From Austropuccinia psidii (lineage: Eukaryota > Basidiomycota > Pucciniomycetes > Pucciniales > Sphaerophragmiaceae): DNA of 64,000 nucleotides. This document shows, piece after piece, positions 46,069 to 59,600 of this stretch. Under the pieces are notes generated by a model, which saw nothing but the letters and a program-made list of their open reading frames with translations, was not told the origin of the DNA and did not search any database. How positions within the stretch are numbered: the stretch's first letter is position 1; every line of letters begins with the position of its first letter. The stretch lies in assembly GCA_023105745.1 (NCBI GenBank), contig JALGQZ010000018.1, positions 13,062,273 through 13,126,272 of the forward strand. Reading direction: 5' to 3'. Made by a program: the position numbers and the translations under genes.

Positions 46069-48289
46069 TGTAAGGTTTGTCTATGAAACTCTTGATAATA
46101 GTAACAATATCAAGAGTACTATGACTGTCCTCAGTAGAAAAATATAATATAATAAAATATTATAACCACAAATTTAAATATAATTATTAAAAATAATTAT
46201 ATATAAAAAAATAAATTTAATTATTATTATAAAAATATAATAATAATAAAATATAATAATAATAAAATATAATAATAATAAAATATAATAATTATCATAA
46301 ATTATAATTATTCTATTATTGTTATAGTCACTGACAGTTATAACAATAAGAAGTGTAAAGCTCTTAATGAGACAATTACACGTGGAAAATAAGAATATTA
46401 ACCACTTATAAATAATATAAATATTATTTATAAAAAGGATTAAACACACACTGTGCAGAAATAAATATTTCAGAATAAAAATTCTATATAAAAAAACTAA
46501 TACTAGATAAAAAAGATATAGAACTTTAGAGAAAACTTACTTATAATATTTATTTAATACAACAAGTCAAACAACAGTTATTATATTAAATACTAATTAT
46601 AAGTTAAAAACACGCCAAAAATTAATATTTTTAAAGATAAAACAAATTTTATAATAAAAATTATGATTAAAGAGTTTTTAAGATGAATTTGTGGATTTTA
46701 AAAGATATTTAAGATGATAATTTTATAATATAAAATATATTACTGATGATTACAACAATAATCTGAATTCTATGATTTCAATTCTTTAATTTACAATTAA
46801 TAAAGAATAAAATAACTTAAGAATCACTTTAATAATAAGATTTTATAAATAATAAAACTTTACCTGTTTAAATGTCTAATATGATTGGATTTGATAATGA
46901 ATGATGGACAAAAACAGTGATGAAAAGACTCTTTTTATGTCTTCAGAGCAGCTATCATGATTCATAATGAATATAGAGGGCGTGCTCAGGTCAAAACTGA
47001 AAAACCATGCTTAAAAACAAGGTTCTTAACTTAAGGTAACTTATTTTTAATTCCAATTTAAAGTTACCAGTGTTATTCTTAACTCCATGTAACTTTAATC
47101 CTCATTTAAATTAATTATTTTAAGTTTTTAATATAAATAAACTTATTTATATTAAATTTCATCACATGAACAACTTAAAAATAAAGTTTCAAGCAGAAAT
47201 CTTTTAAACTAAATTTTTAATTAATTTTTAAAGAAATCATAATTTTCTTTGAGCTTAATTAAAAGAGTAAATTTCCAGGCTAATTATCTTGGAAATTTAT
47301 TTATAAAAGATACTTAAAATTTAATTTATATGTAGATAATATTAAATTCTAAGTTGTGTGAAATTTTCAAGTAAATCCATTAAGAATTGGATTTTTAATG
47401 AATTTTTGAAGTTATTGCTATTTTTCCACGTAAAATAGCAATACACACCAAACCTTAGCTTTTGATAAGGTTTCAATGATTGTAACCTTAAAATTTTAAG
47501 CTTAATTAAGGTTTTTAAGCTTGATTAAGCTTTGACAGTTCTTAAAACCTTGATTTCAAGCCTGCATATTGGGATTTACCCTTTGGCAGCTTGAAATTCC
47601 TGTCCAAATTGGGAAAAAACCAGTTTAAACCTTAAGGTTGGATCAAAGTCTAATCTTAAAGTTTAAATAAGGTTGAAAATCCTCCAATACAGGTGGACAA
47701 CCTTAATTGAATCTTTGCAGATCCAAAAAGTTGGGTACCCCAGCTCTATTTGGTCTTTTTCCTTTGTCCCACCTTTTTGCGTGGATTTTGCTCTTTTATT
47801 TATTTAAAGCCATACTATGGCCTTAAACCCTTTTAAATTGAGCTCACGCAGGATTTACATTCTGTATGGAAAATCCTTAGCCAATTCAGTAAATATACAC
47901 CACACCTCAATTTTAACTAAAATTCTGGTAAGTTTGCATTAACCTTATGCAACTTTAAATTTAAGCTTATTTAAGCTTAAGTTTAACAATTTCAAAAAAA
48001 AAAGTTAAAAATGTTACATTGGTACTGTGAGATTCTTAAATCTTCTAATAACACAAGAAATAAGTGTTTTTGGGTATAACACCTTATGGATGTACCCTAG
48101 GTCATTTTTGGTGTAGAATCCAAAAATGACATAATATTTATAGCTTTGTTTATCCAAAAAAAAGTTATACTTATTTTTTGTTATTTTTTATTTTAAATTC
48201 AACTAAAAAGTCTGTTTAAGACAAAATTAATTATTTATAAAATCATTTGTGGCCTTATGGGTATGTCATACATACCTCACAGGCTCACA
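46069..48289 (-). repeat. Family B 5' LTR
   Basis: 2221 bp, on - from TGTGAGCCTGTGAGG to CCTTACA. Partner of the split 3' LTR. Carries three extra 16 bp AT units at 46234-46295. The same 11 bp stem-loop (GTCATTTTTGG, 8 nt loop) is kept at 48101-48130. Confidence 0.95.
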
Positions 48290-48294
48290 ATAAG

Positions 48295-48870
48295 CTATTT
48301 GAGATAAATTGCAATGTCAAATTGATGTTGGAAAATCATTCTATCAAGGATTTTTTTATGAAATTCTGGTCTTACAGTTATATTTGGGTATGAAAAATTA
48401 CTTCACCCTTTTAGAGTACCCAAAAGCAGGAAAAATCTTTCCAAATAAATGAAATTTACAATTTAATCAACAATTATTTATCCTTATCATATATCGAATC
48501 TGAATATTATAACACTTGAAGAAAGGTCCCTTGTGTTTAATAAAAAAAATTGTATTTTTCCTGTTAAAAAGAACTTATATTTTTACAAAATTACACAAAA
48601 CATCGTAATTTTGGTAAGAATTATTTTTTGAAAATACATAATTAGAAAAGGACTATCCCTTTGTTTTCTCATGAGCTTGTTTATTTTCATTTTTTCTGAA
48701 AGCCATGGCATCAAAATACTTAAATCTCCTACTATATGAAACTTAGTTTATTTACTTTATTATTATCATCAGCTTAAAATCTTTATATTCTTATTATAAT
48801 TGTTTTTGTTGTCACATTTTATATTCTTGAATTTTTTTTGGTGTTTTTAAATAAAGTTTTCTTGGAGAAC
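48295..48870. other. AT-rich flank, no gene seen
   Basis: Sequence right of element B up to the foldback repeat. Nothing recognised. Confidence 0.45.
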
Positions 48871-49018
48871 TGCAGTTGAAGGCTCTGTACAGCCTTGTGC
48901 TGTGAAAATGTCTGCACAGATTCATGCTGTAAAAGTCTGTACAGAACTTGATTACATAAGAAAGTTGATGATCGTCAACTACTTTACAGTACAAGCCTAT
49001 ACAGAGCCTTATACTGTA
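48871..49018. repeat. ~150 bp foldback / MITE-like inverted repeat
   Basis: Left arm 48871-48908 (around AAGGCTCTGTACAGCCTTG) pairs with right arm 48983-49018 (its imperfect complement ending in CAGAGCCTTATACTGTA). The centre holds another near-palindrome AGTTGATGATCGTCAACT (48963-48980). Left and middle segments also repeat CTGTACAG / CTGCACAG / GCTGTAAAA phrases. No target duplication identified. Confidence 0.6.
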
Positions 49019-52000
49019 ATTTTTTTCAAAAAGAAATTAAAACAAATAAAAATAAATGAAAACTATACTAATACTTCATAACAATAAAATGATAAAATCA
49101 CCAAAAAGTTGATATCCCACTGTAAGATATACTAATTCTTCTCTCCTACCGTCCAGAAAAATATTACAAAGAAATTCAAAAGGAAGAAAAATGAGTATTA
49201 TTATAAAGATAAAATCAATGAAATGAACAAGAAAGGTTACAAATCTTATCTCATTTGTTTCTTGAATAAATCTTTGATTTTTAGACTCATTTTTTCTATT
49301 TTTTCTTTGAATTTTTGAAGAGACAATAATCTTCCGATAAGTTTTCTTTATATTTTATGTATTTTTTTCAAGAAAAATTCAAATCAACTTATATGTGTTG
49401 AAAGGAAAATTCTTTGGACCACTGTAGCAAAAACAATTCAGCTTCTTACTAATTCCTCAAAAGGAGAATGTTGATATGATATTGTATTACAAGAAAAAAG
49501 GAAAGCTAAATTATAATTTGAAGTTCTTGCTCCAATTACTCTTGAGATGAAGCTTTATAGAAGAGAAATGGTAAAATTTATTTTTTTGTAGTATAATAAA
49601 GCTAATATCGATCTTGAGAGATGGTCTTTTGAGCTTGAAGTTTTACCACTAGTATTATCATTTTCACAGAAAATATACCCAAAACATAGCTATCTTTCAT
49701 CCACTCAAGAATAAAATCTTCTTTTTGAATAAATTAAAGGTTAATTTCATCAAGAGATACATAAATGGTATGGTACAAAAGTAATTGAAACGAATTTACT
49801 AACAAATCAAAATATAGCTCCTATAAATATATTAATAAATATTCTGATTCGTGTTTAATAAGGAGAACTACAGGTTTGGTAAGCTATTTAAATGATTCAG
49901 GGAGTCTGATTTTATACGGTTGTGAAGGGATATGTTCATCATTTCAAGCTTGCATCAAAAGTGTTTCCAAAAGGTTTCCATGGAATATCATGGAATTACA
50001 TTGTTAAAATTGCTACTTTCATTTTTGGTTTTTGAAATAAATTCAAAGTATATGAATATTTCATTTTTTCGTTTTAATATGGGAAAGGTATCAAGAATAT
50101 TCAGAGATATACTCCTAAGTAAAAGCTTATATATAGAAGCTTATCCTTTTTTTCATTTATTTGGATCTGATAAGACTAGCTGATATTATATTTCAGCTTC
50201 AGGAGACTATATTGTTTCTTCATAGAGTAGCTATAAGAAACATACCTTGAAAAAATGACACATTTCATCCAAGTTTATGTTTTACAAATTCTTATAAAGT
50301 AAAGTTGGTGAAAAATCTTTATTTTTCAGTTATACATAAGCTGTTAGCCTTTTTTCATTTCCATTTAATATTCATTTTGAATCAAGGTGCCATAATGGTG
50401 ACTCCAATTGTTTTGACCATTTTTCAAGAAATATTTATGGTGCAGAAAGGCTTGGATTGTTCTCCAAATTCCTGTATGCTAGTTCTATTTTTAATCATTA
50501 GGTATTTACTGTTAGTTCTGAATTATTTTATAATATTTGGGGAAAAAAGAATGAAGAACTAGAAATTTCTTTGGCTCGCACGATAAATAGAGCTAAAAAT
50601 TTATTCTATCAAGTTTAACACATATTTTATAGTGAGTAACCTAAAAATATAAAATAGAATGATTTCCAGAATGTCAAAACTATAGCTTAAAGATAAATAA
50701 AAAAAATTTCAAGGAATAATATTAAACAAAGGAAATAATTTATTTAAATCATTCTGAAAAATATAAAGGAGTTCTTATGTAACATTTTATAAAACACGAG
50801 AATATGCTTCAGAAGGCTTATGATATTATATCAAATATTTATTCAGGGTGCTGGGGAGTTTTTTTGGAGAAATGTTTCCCCTTAATATACTTCACATGGC
50901 AGATCAATGTTTTATGTTAAAATTTTGGTTTTTTTTCACTGTACTGAATACTTCAAGTGAGACATATAAAGGTTTTGTGACTAAGAAATAATCTCTTTGT
51001 GTCAATGTAAGGAAATCTATATATGCTTGATTTTTGAGAAATGGAGATTCTATTTTCTACGTATTCCATGTTTCACTTTCAATATTATCTCCAAAAGATG
51101 GCTTCTTAATTGAAGGAAAAAGCCCCTAATGACGAAATCAAGTCCATATTTTTTTCTTTCCTTCTTATGACTCACTTCTTTGAGTTACCAAATCTCCTCT
51201 TGAGATTTTGATAGTATTAAATACTGTGGATATATACTGAAAAGAAATTCCCTTTTATTTTAATGGTATATTTAAATGATATTCCTTGATTTAACTTTAG
51301 GTAATTTATTCTGGGTTCTTGAGTCATCTTTCTCTGATTAAAGAAAAAGTGTGATGGATATGGTTTCTATTTGGAAAACAGCTTTTTTGGATAAATTATA
51401 TTAATTTAAGGTATCTGTTGCATAAATCCTTGATTGATATTTAATATAGCTAATGTATAATTAGTCTCTTCTATCTCATTAAGTCATCTTTCAAACAAAG
51501 GGATAGGGTTATTAACTTATTAACTCAGTTTTTTAAACACATTTTTAAGGGAGAAATAATATATTATCAAATCTTTTTATATGCATGAAGAGCTATGAGA
51601 CATAAATAAAAGACTTAAGTTCATCTTTTTTTATTGATTTGGTCTTGAGTATGAATTCAACTAAATTATTTCTAATTTAAAACCTTTTTTACCATATAGC
51701 TTTGAGCTCTTGAGCTTTGAGAATTCTTTCCAAACACTGATATTGAAAGCTTTAATTTTAAATCAATTTCTTGCATATGTGGCTTGAGCTTCTTCAAAAA
51801 ATTCTATCTTTCAATTTAATTTGCATCCTCTCCTCCAATCTGTATCAAGCTTATCTCCCATGTCAATTTCCAAATGGAGCACCTACTGTCAGGTGTAGCC
51901 ATTTTTCTCATGGTGAGTATTTTCAAAGCAGAAAGAATGTTATAATCTTTTAGTATTAGTAAAGAATAATAATATAATTATTGAAACGCTATATCATAAT

Positions 52001-52068
52001 CATAAACTTAAAGTAACTAATACTACATACTATTTATTTCTTTATGAAAAAATAAAAAATGAGACAAT
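49019..52068. other. AT-rich sequence, no recognised gene
   Basis: Three kilobases with only short AT-rich open frames (49932-50183, 50305-50562, both +). Neither has an orthodox motif, and their amino acid make-up (Phe/Leu/Ile/Ser) follows base composition. No terminal repeats seen. Confidence 0.4.
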
Positions 52069-52878
52069 GGAACTGTCACAAGGGCTCTTATAAAAGTAAC
52101 AGTGGTCTGGCACTCAGGAATCAAGAGCTCACTTGGAGGGCTCCAAAAAATAGAGGAATAAAAGGATATATTTCTTTAAAGAATAATAGAAGGTATAGAC
52201 AAGTATGCCAAAGGATAAAAGGAAAGGAAGCCAATGGCCAGGATAATAAGAAGCCAAAAGCCAAAGAGCCAACCAAATGAATCCTCAATTCAATGTTTCA
52301 ACTTAAGATTATCAGTATTTACTTTAATAAGTTAAAAGGAAATAAGGATAAAAATAAATCCAATATATTAATTAACTGGGGAAAAAGTCCCCAGGTGATG
52401 AAAGGTGGCCAGTATATGTGAGAAACTGAGAGGCTGATCCTGGAAGGTTGATCATCCAGCTGTATTGTCTGAATTGGGTCAATACAGTTCTGGCCATCTT
52501 GAAAATTAAAACTGTGTGACTGGATTCCCACAGTGGAATATAAATTGGGCCAAGGCCATACAGGAGGCTTGATTACTACCTGTATGGACCAATTGAGTTG
52601 TCCAAGGAATGCTGAATGCTTGATGCCGTGACAATGATTGAAAAGATTGATAACCTCTGAAAACTGCCCTCATAATAGTCCTGATCAGTAAATGAAAACC
52701 CAACCTCTGCAGGGCCAGGTGTTTGGGGTCCTCAGATGGTCTTCTGGTAGCCGCCAGGGAGTTGCCAGACTGAATAGCTGAAAAGTCCTTCTTCAAAAAT
52801 GGTGAGGGACTTGGGACTTGATTTGGAATTACATAATTGGGTTCTGCAAGTGTCACCATTGGATTGCTGAGAAAATAT

Positions 52879-52912
52879 GGTGCATAATTGTATATTATAC
52901 TATATATGCACC
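52879..52912. promoter_or_regulatory. Conserved 34 nt TATA-like palindrome, family F LTR (copy 2)
   Basis: GGTGCATA ... TATGCACC, same length as in copy 1 with compensating AT differences in the middle, followed on - by the shared CTCAGCAATCCAATGGTG. Confidence 0.4.
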
Positions 52913-53029
52913 ACTCCTGGTCATTGAGTATGGAGTGCATTGAAGAAAGGGAAGTCTTCCCCTGAACTAGAGGGGAATCCTTGCTTGGAGCTGATCTGGT
53001 GGCCACTGATGGTTTCCAGAGGCCATGGA

Positions 53030-53570
53030 CTTATTTATGGCCAATTGGGGTCCTAAGGTGGTTTTTTGGCCATTTGGGGTCAAAAACTGGCTCAGGTGGG
53101 CCCACTTGTGGTTTGGGACCAACCTAGCTTTAGGGCTACTGAACTGCCCCTTGACCCCTTTTGGCCTCATTGGAATTGGGCCAAAAGGGGCCTAACCATT
53201 CCATGGACCGCGGGCTGCGGCATACAGACCATGGGCCATGGATTATGGCCCACAGGCCATAGAGGGCCTAAATGGCCCAAAACCCCTTAATATAAAGGGT
53301 TGGGCCAAGGGCCCTGGTGGTGGCTAGAGGGGCCATAGGCCCCTGGAAGACTGAGAAGACCCCCCAGGCCCAAAAACAAGGATAATGGCTTGGGGGTTGG
53401 TGAGGTGGGGAATTGGCCAATGGGGCCAATGAAGGCAGGATATGGCCTGGGGCCATATTTGGCCAGTGGAAGGGTCTTATGGCCAAGAGGCCTTAGATCA
53501 CCAAAGGTTACAGTTGGCCATAAAAATATTATATGGCCAATTTCCCATTACTTGGGTTCAGGTTGGAATT
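53030..53570 (-). repeat. GGCC-rich degenerate tract in family F LTR (copy 2)
   Basis: Counterpart of 21740-22345. GGCC phrases recur every ~10-20 bases, and a CCGCGG near 53209 matches the CCGCGG of copy 1. Very different base composition from the flanks. Confidence 0.7.
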
Positions 53571-53619
53571 GCCGCAACACCCATTGAGGGTGGTGATTAT
53601 TTGTGGTTGTGACAGGAAC

Positions 53620-55020
53620 CAACAAAAAAAGTATTTTCTTTAATTATTATTGTTAATTACTACTGCTATTATTATTATTATCAAATAAATAAATATAATA
53701 ATAAAATTTGTTGTTGTCCAGTAAAACTTCATCTTGAATACTTAAAAATATATGCTTAAAAATTCAAATCAAAATTGAAAAAATGTTTTTTTGTCAAAAT
53801 CTTCCAAGCTTTGAAAACAATTTTTCAAAAATCTTAAAAAGAAGATTTATTTTTTGAAAGATTTTTAAATGTATTTTAGTTTCAAAAAATTGAAAAAATA
53901 AAGAAAGAATATAAACAAAAGATTAATTTTCATTTTTAATGAAAACTAATTTTTATTTTCTGATTTTTTTTGGATTTATTTTATTTTATAAATTGATTTT
54001 TCTTTTTTTCCTCAATCAAATCAAAAAAATTGAATGTTGAAAATTTATTTCTCCATAGAAAATTGATTCAAAAAGTGGTTTTTCGAATCTTCTAACAAAG
54101 AAAATATATTTAAAGTCAGGTAAGAAGTGAATTATTTTGAATTTAACAAAATTCAACAATTTTTGAAGTATTTTTGACTTGAAATTATTTATCTTTTAGA
54201 TCATTTTAAGGAGTTAACTCAATCAATTATCTGATTCTATCATACATTCAAGCTTTCAAAACATTGATTCAAATGATTGTTTGGTTCAAATCCAGTATTG
54301 AATATGATTTCAATTTTTAATTTAAACTTGCTTCAAGTAGTCAATTTAAATTGAATGTATAATTTTTTAATGAATTTAAAACTCTTTTTTTAGTGGCTAT
54401 ATCCTACAAAAAACTCATTCATCAGCTTATGGAACAATGAGAAACAAGGAAAAGTCTGAAATTACAAAAAGAAGCCTATCAAAATAATTTACTAATCTAA
54501 CTCTTTAGTGTTTAAATAGAAACCGTTATTTATTCCAATTAGTACTGGATTAACAGCTTGAAAGATAAATCTTCGCCTTTAAAATATTTCATGAAAGTCC
54601 AGAGTTTCTAATTTTAACTATATTGATTATGGGACCACAACAATAACAATAACAATAGGAGGTTCAGTGCGCAAGTCGTTTTGGTTCATGCTCAAGTAAA
54701 ACTTGTCTCATACCTTAATTCTCGATCAAAATTTTTAAAGATTCATGTACCTTGTCATGAGCTATCTTTTCTGATAGCTCATGAATCTCTTACAAATTGC
54801 TCATGGCTTGCTTAGACTCATCGATCACCACTAATACCTATTTATAACTAATTAAGACTCTATCCCAAAGAACTCAACCATATCGCCAACTACCAAGGAA
54901 TCTCCTGTCAGAATTGTGGACCCTTCTGTGGTCATCACATTATTCTTTCCTGTAGTTCAAAAATTTGAAAATTCAAAAAACATTCAAAAATTTCCCGCCA
55001 ATTTTCTTTTGTTTCCCCAC
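53620..55020. other. AT-rich sequence, possible gene-upstream region
   Basis: No coding frame. The last ~400 bases are less AT-rich and include a hairpin (GAGCTATC...GATAGCTC near 54760-54782) and TATTTATAACTAATTAA near 54838. They could be a promoter for the open frame that follows, but this is weak. Confidence 0.3.
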
Positions 55021-55043
55021 TCTCCAGACCAGGATAAAGAATC

Positions 55044-55490
55044 TTGAGCATAACACAAGATTATTTAAATCAATCTACACAAGAAATACTTCTGGAGAAG
55101 TCCATTTATATCAATAAAAGCCTTTACCTCCATCCGCATGTTCTGAATGAGTTTTATTGTCATAAAGAACCAAGTGGTCATGGATTTTATCATCCCATGG
55201 TATATGCCCAACTTCATCATAGAAATAATCAATTTATAGCTTATGCTCCAACAGAACCCACTTACAAAGCTGGTAATCATAACCTGTTCAGAAAAGAGAA
55301 CCTTCAACAATACAACACTAGTAAAAACAACCCTAAAATAAATTATTCAGAAGATCCTATTGAAAAACAAGGAACAGCACTTTCTCTAGTGGAAAGAAGA
55401 ATCTCAAATTCAGCTCCAAAAATCGCAACCACTTCATGTAAAATCAACAGGAGTCGAAAATATTTCACCTCAAGTGACTCACAAGCCTGA
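55044..55490 (+). CDS. Unrecognised open frame, possible exon of a host or relic gene
   Basis: 148 codons open after a stop at 55035. There is no ATG at the head; the first codon shown is TTG and the first ATG is in mid-frame. The composition is not AT-driven: Tyr, His, Gln, Asn and Pro-rich (for example FYHPMVYAQLHHRNNQFIAY). After the TGA at 55490 a shifted frame from about 55455 continues with ISPQVTHKPERLSLIKKEVE and a short charged helix, suggesting a frameshift or an unannotated intron. It might be the only non-transposon coding relic in the window, perhaps a regulatory-type protein, but no domain is recognised. Confidence 0.3.
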   Translation: MSITQDYLNQSTQEILLEKSIYINKSLYLHPHVLNEFYCHKEPSGHGFYHPMVYAQLHHRNNQFIAYAPTEPTYKAGNHNLFRKENLQQYNTSKNNPKINYSEDPIEKQGTALSLVERRISNSAPKIATTSCKINRSRKYFTSSDSQA

Positions 55491-55499
55491 ACGATTGAG

Positions 55500-56675
55500 T
55501 CTCATAAAAAAAGAGGTTGAGGACAATTTGAAAATTAAAATATAGGAACAAAAAAAGAATACATTAATTCAAAGACAAAATTTGATTGAAATCCTCCATT
55601 TTTGATATTGTATTTTATGAACATTTGTACTTGTTTGGAAGAGGAAGAGAATTACAATGGTAAGTGAGATTCCTAACTTATCACTGGGTCTTTATTAGTA
55701 CAATGTAACTAATAAATATCTGATTGATAAGACTTATATTGGCTTGATGATACCAAAATGACTGCGTTGGGAAAAACATACACGGACTTAATCATTTAAA
55801 TTCTTTTCCAAGTATCTGAACATTCATCATAAAGAAGGAATATTGAACTTGAATTGCCATAATCTTCAACAACAATGGAGAACGTATAAACGAAGATTCT
55901 GGAAAACCTCTCAATACCTTCAAATAACAGGTTCTGTTTTACTACATCCATTAAAATAGAGTTCAAAAATAGGGATTGACTAACATTGTTTTTTCTTGAA
56001 ATTATGCAAGAAATCGTTTGAATGAAACAAAACATTTTGGGATTCAATGTCTTTGGTAATAGCAACTATTAGCTTAATTTAGATCATGAAGTAGGAGACT
56101 AACCAGTTCCCAATGATTCTAATGATCTATAGAACACACCAATGACCAAGTAAAAAGGGAAACATAAGCTTCCCATGAAGATTGAGGATATTAATTCCAA
56201 AGTTTCTGACAGTGAATCTAATACAAAATTCATTGAAATAAATATTCATTATTCAATAAATAAATAATCACCAAATCAATCATTAAAAACAGCCTTTGTT
56301 GGAATAGAACATATAATACCTCATTGCAAGCTTACTGGAAAGGTGGTCACCCAGAAACAAACATCTTTTATTGGAGTTCTTTAGTTAAATATATATGCAC
56401 AACATAATCAAATGATAGACAAAATGAAAGAAATATTCAATATGATGATGATCATTATGAGAAAAAAGTCAAGATGAACCTATTATAAGTACAAGAAAAT
56501 ACACAAATTTGATTGGTAAAATGTGATTATAAAAGGGAAATTAGAAAATAATAAATCAAGCAGGAGAGTAAAAAAGAGGTGCTTTCTTCAGAAAGAACAA
56601 ACCTCACATTTGAATTAAAACCAAAACAGTTGAAGAAAAAGGAGAAGTGCATGGAACATGATATTGTTAGAGAGC
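55500..56675. other. AT-rich sequence, no gene seen
   Basis: The open frame 55796-56065 on - is not convincing. No repeat boundaries seen until the family C LTR begins. Confidence 0.4.
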
Positions 56676-56680
56676 TTTGG

Positions 56681-59600
56681 TGTGAGCCTTCAGGCATACT
56701 TTACATACCCAATTGGGCCACAATTCATATTGAAAGAAATTCTAAATTATGCATAACCCATAAGTAATGCATATATCAGAACTTTATCATTTTTTATTCA
56801 AGAAAAGATGAATAAATTTTTTGAGTAAGTAAATCCAAGGATTTGAGGCCAGATTTGGATTCTACACAGGAATTGATATAAGGTAGCTCCATAGAGTGAA
56901 TAAGCTTAAATTAACTCTATGAGGTGGTAATATGGAAAATACTTCAATAACACATCATCAATACCACATAAGAGAATTTCAAAACTTTTTGTTTTTCTCA
57001 ATTTCATGCCAAAATAATGGGAATGAGAAAAATCCCATGTTAAATATACACTAGGATTAGTTTTATGCATGTTTTTGGCACTTAAAATTACAGTAGTCTT
57101 ACATAAAGGTTTGGTATACCCATAGTGGATATCAGTCTTGAAGCCAGAATTACTATTTTTAATGTAAAAATGGCTAAGGGGACAAAAGACATCAAAGAGA
57201 GCTAGGGTACCCAACTCCTGAGGCCTCTGAGATGTGGATATATCTAAATCTTGGATAAATGGCTGATAATTTCCTAATTATTAAGCTAAAACCTTTTGGG
57301 AACCTTCCTACAAAGTTGAAGTCCCATTAAATCAGAAGAAAATAACAAATACGCTGCTATTTTGACATGTCAAGAAGGTAATCAGCTACTCTGACTCCTG
57401 TGAACATTTCAATTATTAATTATTTTCCAAGGATAAACCTTAAGAGAGTAATGAAAGCCCCCTTTTGACTATTATCCATGCATTTACCTCATGACAACCA
57501 GCTACAACTGTGCTATTTGCAATTCTATGTAGAAATAAGTTAGAAACTTCCAAAATTCATTAAAAAAACAATTATTAATTGATCCTTCTGAGAGATTGAG
57601 TACCAGTGGAGATAGGTATTTTTTATATAAAAACCACAAATAGTCATTACTTCATAGTTCAAATTCAAAGTTTCACTTACACTCCATTTTTGAGGATTCC
57701 ACATGAAGCACTCAATTTTCAAAAATTCAAAGAAAATACAATCTGCAATGAAGTTTTGAATGAGATTGATTCCTTTGAGAAATCAATGATTATCTTGAAA
57801 TAAAAGAATATTCAAAGCTTTTACTCTTTTATTTCTTAACCATAAATGGGTTGGTAGTCATGTAAAATGACTTAATTAAGTGATTATGATATTCTGACAT
57901 GACAACAAGTGATGTGACCAATTATCCAAAGAGTACTAATGGTTTGTCAGTTTCCTCTATGGCATGCCTCTGTGAGCTTTCATTGTCTCAAAAAAGGCCT
58001 CCTTTTTCTGTTTTTGTGAGCCTTGAGGTATATTTTACATACCCAAATAGGCCCCAATTATCCTAAAGGGAAATTTTGAATTATGCATAACTCATAAGTC
58101 ATGCATATATCCAAAATTCATCATTTTTGATTTCAGAAAAGATGAATGGCTTTTTTTGAGTAAGTAAATCCATGGATTTAAGGCCAGATTTGGATTCTAC
58201 ACTAAAATTCCCCTAGGGTAGCTGCATAGAGTGAATAAGCTCAAATTAACTCTTTGAGGTGGTAAAATGGAAAATACTGCAATACCACATCATCAATACC
58301 ACATAAAAGATCCGTGAAAATTTTTGTTTTTCTTAATTTCACGCCAAAATATTGGGAAAGTGAGAAATCCCATGTTACATATACACTAAGAATAGTGTTA
58401 TGCATGTTTTGAGCACTTAATATCATGGTATTCTTACATGGACTTTTGGTACACCCATAGTGGATATCTCACTTGAAGCTTAAATTACTATTTTGACATA
58501 AAAAATAGGCAAGGGGGACAAAAGAAATCAAAGAGAGCCAGGGTACCCAAATTCTGAGGCTTCAGAGGCGTGGACAGCTCCAAATCTTGGATCCATGGCT
58601 GATCTTGGCCTAATTGGTAAACTAGAACCTTTTGGGAACTTGGTTACCATGTCACAACTACTGTAAATCTTAAGAAAATAGCAAATAACCTGCTATTTTG
58701 ACGTGCCAAGGAGGTAAAGAGCTACTTAGACTCCTGTAACCACGTCAATTCTTAATGACTTTCCATGGATAAACCCCAAAAGAGTAATTAAAACCCTTTT
58801 TGGACTTTTATCCATTGATTTACCTCATAGCAACCAGTGAAACACTGATATTTGCAATTCTACGTAGAAATGAGGTAAAAACTTCAAAAATTCATTAAAG
58901 ATACAGTTCTTAATGAATCTTTCTGAAGCTTTCAGGACTAAGGGAGAACTGTATCATCTATGGTACAACCAAAAAGAATTACAGTTTTACTATTAAAATT
59001 AAAAGTTTTACTTACAGTTCATTTTTGACTATTCTACGTGAAACACTGAATCTTCAAAAATTCACAGTAATTACATCCTGTGATGAAATTTGCAATAACA
59101 TTGATAACTTTGAGAAATCAATGATTATTTTGGAATAAAAGAATATTTACAGATGTTACTCCTTTTATTCTTAACCATATTGGGGTTGGTAGTTACGTAA
59201 AAGCATCAATTAAGTAATTATGATAATCTTACATGACAACAGATGATGCAATTAATAATCCAAAAATGTTTATTGCTTTCTCACTCACTGGTTTTTCAGT
59301 TTGTTCCATGGCACGCCTCTTTGAGCTGTTGTTGACTTAAAAGAGGTCTCCTCTTGCTGTTTTTTCCGTATCATCATCTTATTATCATTTAAACCATTAT
59401 AACCAATAAGTAAGTATTAGTTACAGCTATTCTTAAGTGTTTTAAATCTTTCAGAATCAACCAGAAAGACGTGAAATCATAGAATCCAACTATATATTGT
59501 TGTAATACTGTCTTAAATCCATTTTTGATCCCTTAAATCCACAATTCACCATCAAATCTCTCTACTTTATCTTTCAATAAGTTCTTTGGAGTATTAGTGA

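Larger units (their letters stand above)
27185..48289 (-). mobile_element. Full-length Ty3/gypsy retrotransposon, family B, interrupted by element A
   Basis: Outer target duplication ATAAG (27180-27184 and 48290-48294). Element orientation is - strand: 5' LTR 46069-48289, internal region 39462-46068, 3' LTR 27185-29297 plus 39401-39461. Element A (29298-39395) sits 61 bp from the U3 start of the 3' LTR. Without it the LTRs are about 2174 and 2221 bp. Most of the difference is a 3 x 16 bp AT microsatellite at 46234-46295. By eye about 40 substitutions separate the LTRs (about 2%). Polyprotein order gag, protease, reverse transcriptase, RNase H, integrase, with four in-frame stops and a late frameshift. 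Confidence 0.95.
52074..53614 (-). mobile_element. Solo LTR, family F (copy 2)
   Basis: 1541 bp with + strand ends TGTCACAAGGGCTC and GGTTGTGACA, exact 5 bp duplication GGAAC (52069-52073 and 53615-53619). It is the reverse-orientation homologue of 21713-23369 with many small gaps, including the GGCC tract (53030-53570) and the 34 nt palindrome (52879-52912). Open frames such as 52506-53006 on - are shared in part with copy 1 but are gap-shifted. I do not call a gene. Confidence 0.88.
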
